The notes under the pieces are model-generated. The model did no database searches, was not told the DNA's origin, and saw only the letters and a list, made by a program, of their open reading frames with translations. A stretch of 7,840 nucleotides of DNA, taken from contig JAQUUV010000094.1 of the NCBI GenBank assembly GCA_028693695.1, forward strand, positions 1 through 7,840, read 5' to 3'. Position numbers and translations under genes: made by a program. Shown piece by piece: positions 6,289-7,840 of the stretch. This stretch comes from Syntrophomonas sp. GTDB lineage: Bacteria; Bacillota; Syntrophomonadia; Syntrophomonadales; Syntrophomonadaceae. The stretch's first letter is position 1. Each line of letters begins with the position of its first letter.

Positions 6289-6669
6289 CTAAATATTTAC
6301 CACCCTGCGTTCTTCCTGTTCCACCATTAATCCCCTTTTAATTTCCTGTGCATTTACATATTCAGCCCCAAAAGCTTCCGCCACATAATTACATGCATCC
6401 CATGGATTAACTTTTTCGCCACAGGTAAATACATCCACTGCTGCGTATCCTAATTCCGGCCAGGTATGAATCGCAAGGTGAGACTCAGAAATAACAACAA
6501 CTCCACTAACCCCTTGTGGGCTAAACTTGTGGAAAACCACTTCCCTAACTTCAGCTCCAGCCTCCAAAGCCGCATTCACCATGATATCCTCAACCTTTTG
6601 AATATCATTCAATGCTTCAAATCGACATCCGTAAACCTCTGCTAGGACATGTCGCCCTAAAGCCTGCAA
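6289..6669 (-). CDS. speH: S-adenosylmethionine decarboxylase proenzyme (pyruvoyl type, SpeH)
   Basis: SpeH decarboxylates S-adenosylmethionine to supply the aminopropyl donor for spermidine synthesis. It is made as a proenzyme that cleaves itself and converts a serine to a pyruvoyl group. With the start at TTG 6669 the 126-residue protein begins MQALGRHV, like Bacillus METMGRHV, and the key residues fall at their canonical numbers: cleavage Glu62-Ser63 within SGVVVISESHLAIH, His68, and Cys83 within DVFTCG. That agreement and the nine-base spacing from AAGGAGG support this start over the TTG at 6678, which directly abuts the binding site. A strong promoter lies upstream and an intrinsic terminator downstream, so it appears to be a single-gene unit. 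No spermidine synthase (speE) is in the window. Nothing suggests a functional tie to the neighbouring quinone genes. Confidence 0.97.
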   Translation of the reverse strand: MQALGRHVLAEVYGCRFEALNDIQKVEDIMVNAALEAGAEVREVVFHKFSPQGVSGVVVISESHLAIHTWPELGYAAVDVFTCGEKVNPWDACNYVAEAFGAEYVNAQEIKRGLMVEQEERRVVNI

Positions 6670-6678
6670 TAATGTCAA

Positions 6679-6685
6679 CCTCCTT
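6679..6685 (-). promoter_or_regulatory. Ribosome binding site that decides the speH start
   Basis: AAGGAGG ends immediately before TTG 6678 and nine bases before TTG 6669. Only the second spacing is workable. Confidence 0.75.
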
Positions 6686-6740
6686 TAATTAATAAAGTTC
6701 TCCCAAACCTCCCTTCACTAGTCTAAAACATACATGTAGA

Positions 6741-6768
6741 ATTGTAGCATATTCCTTCTGCATGTCAA
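6741..6768 (-). promoter_or_regulatory. Strong sigma-A promoter of speH
   Basis: On the leftward strand, a perfect TTGACA (6763-6768) is followed after 16 bases by TACAAT (6741-6746), preceded by TGC, which makes an extended -10. Transcription should start near 6734, giving a leader of about 65 bases with no known riboswitch visible. Confidence 0.8.
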
Positions 6769-6804
6769 TAAATAGATTAAGATTTTTAAGTCTCTATTTT
6801 AAAT

Positions 6805-6871
6805 GCCAGCAAGTTAAGCAGAACGCCCAGCGGTAGTTGTTAAGGCCATGCGCAGGTAGTCTTAACTTGGC
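6805..6871. repeat. Inverted repeat enclosing an imperfect tandem repeat
   Basis: AAGTTAAG (6811-6818) is complementary to CTTAACTT (6861-6868), flanked by GCC (6805-6807) and GGC (6869-6871). Inside, a second GTTAAG (6839-6844) can pair with the same CTTAAC, so two stems are mutually exclusive. The interior is also a tandem repeat, TTAAG...GGTAGT at 6814-6837 and TTAAG...AGGTAGT at 6840-6860. It lies upstream of both the speH promoter and the trpS promoter. It may be an operator, a small RNA or part of a longer leader. Confidence 0.55.
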
Positions 6872-6934
6872 TTATAATTATATATTCTATTTTTTGCCGA
6901 TTTGTGTCAATTAGACAACTTTACTATATACCTC

Positions 6935-6959
6935 AAAAAACCTCTGGGTACGTCAGGGG
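6935..6959 (-). terminator. Terminator-like hairpin in leftward orientation upstream of trpS
   Basis: Leftward RNA would read CCCCUG-ACGUACC-CAGAGG followed by UUUUUU (6940-6935). The stem has one A-C mismatch, so strength is doubtful. No leftward gene lies upstream. It might stop antisense transcription leaving the trpS promoter region. Confidence 0.3.
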
Positions 6960-6960
6960 C

Positions 6961-6989
6961 TTGAAATTTATTGCTTATAGTGATAATTT
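6961..6989 (+). promoter_or_regulatory. Probable promoter of trpS
   Basis: TTGAAA (6961-6966) is followed after 17 bases by TAATTT (6984-6989). The -35 matches five of six positions; the -10 is weak. Transcription would begin near 6996, giving a leader of about 57 bases, too short for a T-box. Confidence 0.45.
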
Positions 6990-7052
6990 AAAGGTTGATT
7001 GCAAATAAAAAATAATAGCATGATTATATTATAGAAGCAGGAGGAACATGGG

Positions 7053-7840
7053 ATGGCAAACAGGAAAAGGATTCTTACTGGCGACAGACCCACTGGCAAG
7101 CTGCATCTAGGCCACTATGTAGGCAGTCTAGCCAACCGAGTTAAACTGCAGGAAGAATACGACAGTTATATTATCATTGCCGATGTCCAGGCTCTAACCA
7201 CTAATTTTGAGAATCCCGAGAATTTGAGCCGGGATACTTTTCAAATTGCCGAGGACTACCTGGCTGCAGGACTCAATCCAGAAATATCCACCATTTTTGT
7301 CCAGAGCATGATCCCAGAGATTCATGAACTCACCATGTATTTTTCCATGTTTACTACAGTCAACGTCTTAAGACATAACCCCACGGTAAAGTCTGAGGCG
7401 CAGCAACACGGTTTCAGCGATATGACCTACGGTTTCCTTGGATATCCGGTCAGCCAGGCCGCCGATATCAGTATTTTTAAGGCTCACCTGGTTCCAGCCG
7501 GTGAAGACCAGATTCCGCACGTGGAATTTACTCGTAAAATCGTTAGACGTTTCAACGATCTGTACCGTCCGGTGCTGGTTGAACCCGATATACTGTTGGG
7601 GGCAGTACCGCGATTGGTAGGCTTGGATGGCAAAGCCAAAATGAGCAAGAGCCTTAACAATGCCATCTACTTAAGCGATGACTCCCAGGAGCTAAGAAAA
7701 AAAGTAATGGACGCCGTAACTGACCCAGCCAGAATCCATAAAACAGATCCCGGACACCCGGAAGTTTGCACTGTCTATGAATATCATAAGGTTTTTAACC
7801 AGCTAGAGGTTGAGCAAATAGAAGGAGAATGTCGGCGTGG
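7053..7840 (+). CDS. trpS: Tryptophanyl-tRNA synthetase (3' end cut by window edge)
   Basis: TrpRS charges tRNA(Trp) with tryptophan in the cytoplasm. The 262 visible codons give a class I synthetase core: TGKLHLGHY (14-22) as the HIGH-type motif, YPVSQAADI (131-139), with the Asp that contacts tryptophan in this family, LVPAGEDQIPHVEFTR (146-161), and KMSKS (196-200). ATG 7053 is eight bases after AGGAGG (7039-7044); the ATG at 7048 is out of frame. From memory, the opening RILTGDRPTGKLHLGH, the QALT segment and RHNPTVKSE look more like the second TrpRS group (typified by Deinococcus TrpRS II) than Bacillus-type TrpRS (SGIQPSG opening). It is divergent from speH with its own promoter. The C-terminal helical region lies beyond the window. 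Function is firm; the subgroup is inference. Confidence 0.95.
   Translation, partial: MANRKRILTGDRPTGKLHLGHYVGSLANRVKLQEEYDSYIIIADVQALTTNFENPENLSRDTFQIAEDYLAAGLNPEISTIFVQSMIPEIHELTMYFSMFTTVNVLRHNPTVKSEAQQHGFSDMTYGFLGYPVSQAADISIFKAHLVPAGEDQIPHVEFTRKIVRRFNDLYRPVLVEPDILLGAVPRLVGLDGKAKMSKSLNNAIYLSDDSQELRKKVMDAVTDPARIHKTDPGHPEVCTVYEYHKVFNQLEVEQIEGECRR

Larger units (their letters stand above)
6670..7052. other. 383-base divergent intergenic region between speH and trpS
   Basis: No convincing coding sequence is present. It contains the speH ribosome binding site and promoter, an inverted repeat with tandem copies (6805-6871), an imperfect TTGT-ACAA inverted repeat (6902-6918), a terminator-like hairpin in leftward orientation (6935-6959) and the likely trpS promoter. 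I see neither a T-box leader nor a tryptophan leader peptide before trpS. Confidence 0.7.

Noticed and set aside
6679..6735. A five-codon reading frame (Met-Tyr-Val-Leu-Asp) near the predicted 5' end of the speH transcript, reminiscent of regulatory upstream frames of eukaryotic SAM decarboxylase.
   Set aside because: It has no ribosome binding site, sits at the predicted transcription start, and is short enough to be chance.
6996..7052. T-box or tryptophan attenuator before trpS.
   Set aside because: The leader after the likely promoter is about 57 bases, without a T-box motif, specifier loop, Trp-rich leader peptide or terminator.
7438..7666. Short frames on both strands inside trpS.
   Set aside because: They lie within the conserved TrpRS frame containing KMSKS and have no support of their own.

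Overview
The window most likely comes from an anaerobic, low-GC Gram-positive bacterium (Bacillota, probably a clostridial lineage). The grounds are strong AGGAGG-type ribosome binding sites, frequent TTG starts, A/T-rich intergenic DNA, sigma-A-like promoters, a two-component-type heptaprenyl diphosphate synthase, and a SpeH-type S-adenosylmethionine decarboxylase. The species cannot be named from the sequence alone.

Layout. Positions 1-5873 hold seven leftward genes, written here in transcription order: a HepS-like subunit, a UbiD-family decarboxylase, a UbiA-family prenyltransferase, the UbiX flavin prenyltransferase, a catalytic polyprenyl diphosphate synthase (HepT-like), tatC and tatA (cut by the left edge). 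The first genes overlap or nearly abut. A probable internal promoter lies before hepT, so hepT-tatC-tatA may also be transcribed separately. After a 415-base A/T-rich gap with tandem repeats and a good intrinsic terminator comes leftward speH. A 383-base divergent intergenic region follows, and then trpS runs rightward off the right edge.

How the genes fit together. HepS plus HepT would make the long isoprenoid tail. UbiA would attach it to an aromatic acid. UbiX makes prenylated FMN, and UbiD uses that cofactor to remove the carboxylate. UbiA, UbiD and UbiX together, with no ubiquinone genes and in a Gram-positive setting, point to the late steps of menaquinone synthesis by the futalosine route. 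The early mqn genes and the final methyltransferase are not in the window. TatA/TatC export folded proteins, often cofactor-containing redox enzymes, which suits a quinone locus.

Most notable points. The protein at 5127-5873 aligns by eye along most of its length with the catalytic synthase in the same cluster, but has lost both Asp-rich metal-binding motifs. The order hepS-(ubiD-ubiA-ubiX)-hepT resembles the classical hepS-menG-hepT arrangement with the middle gene exchanged. Both long intergenic regions hold unassigned tandem or inverted repeats. I found no mobile element, CRISPR array, rRNA or tRNA, and no clear evidence of a wholly new system.
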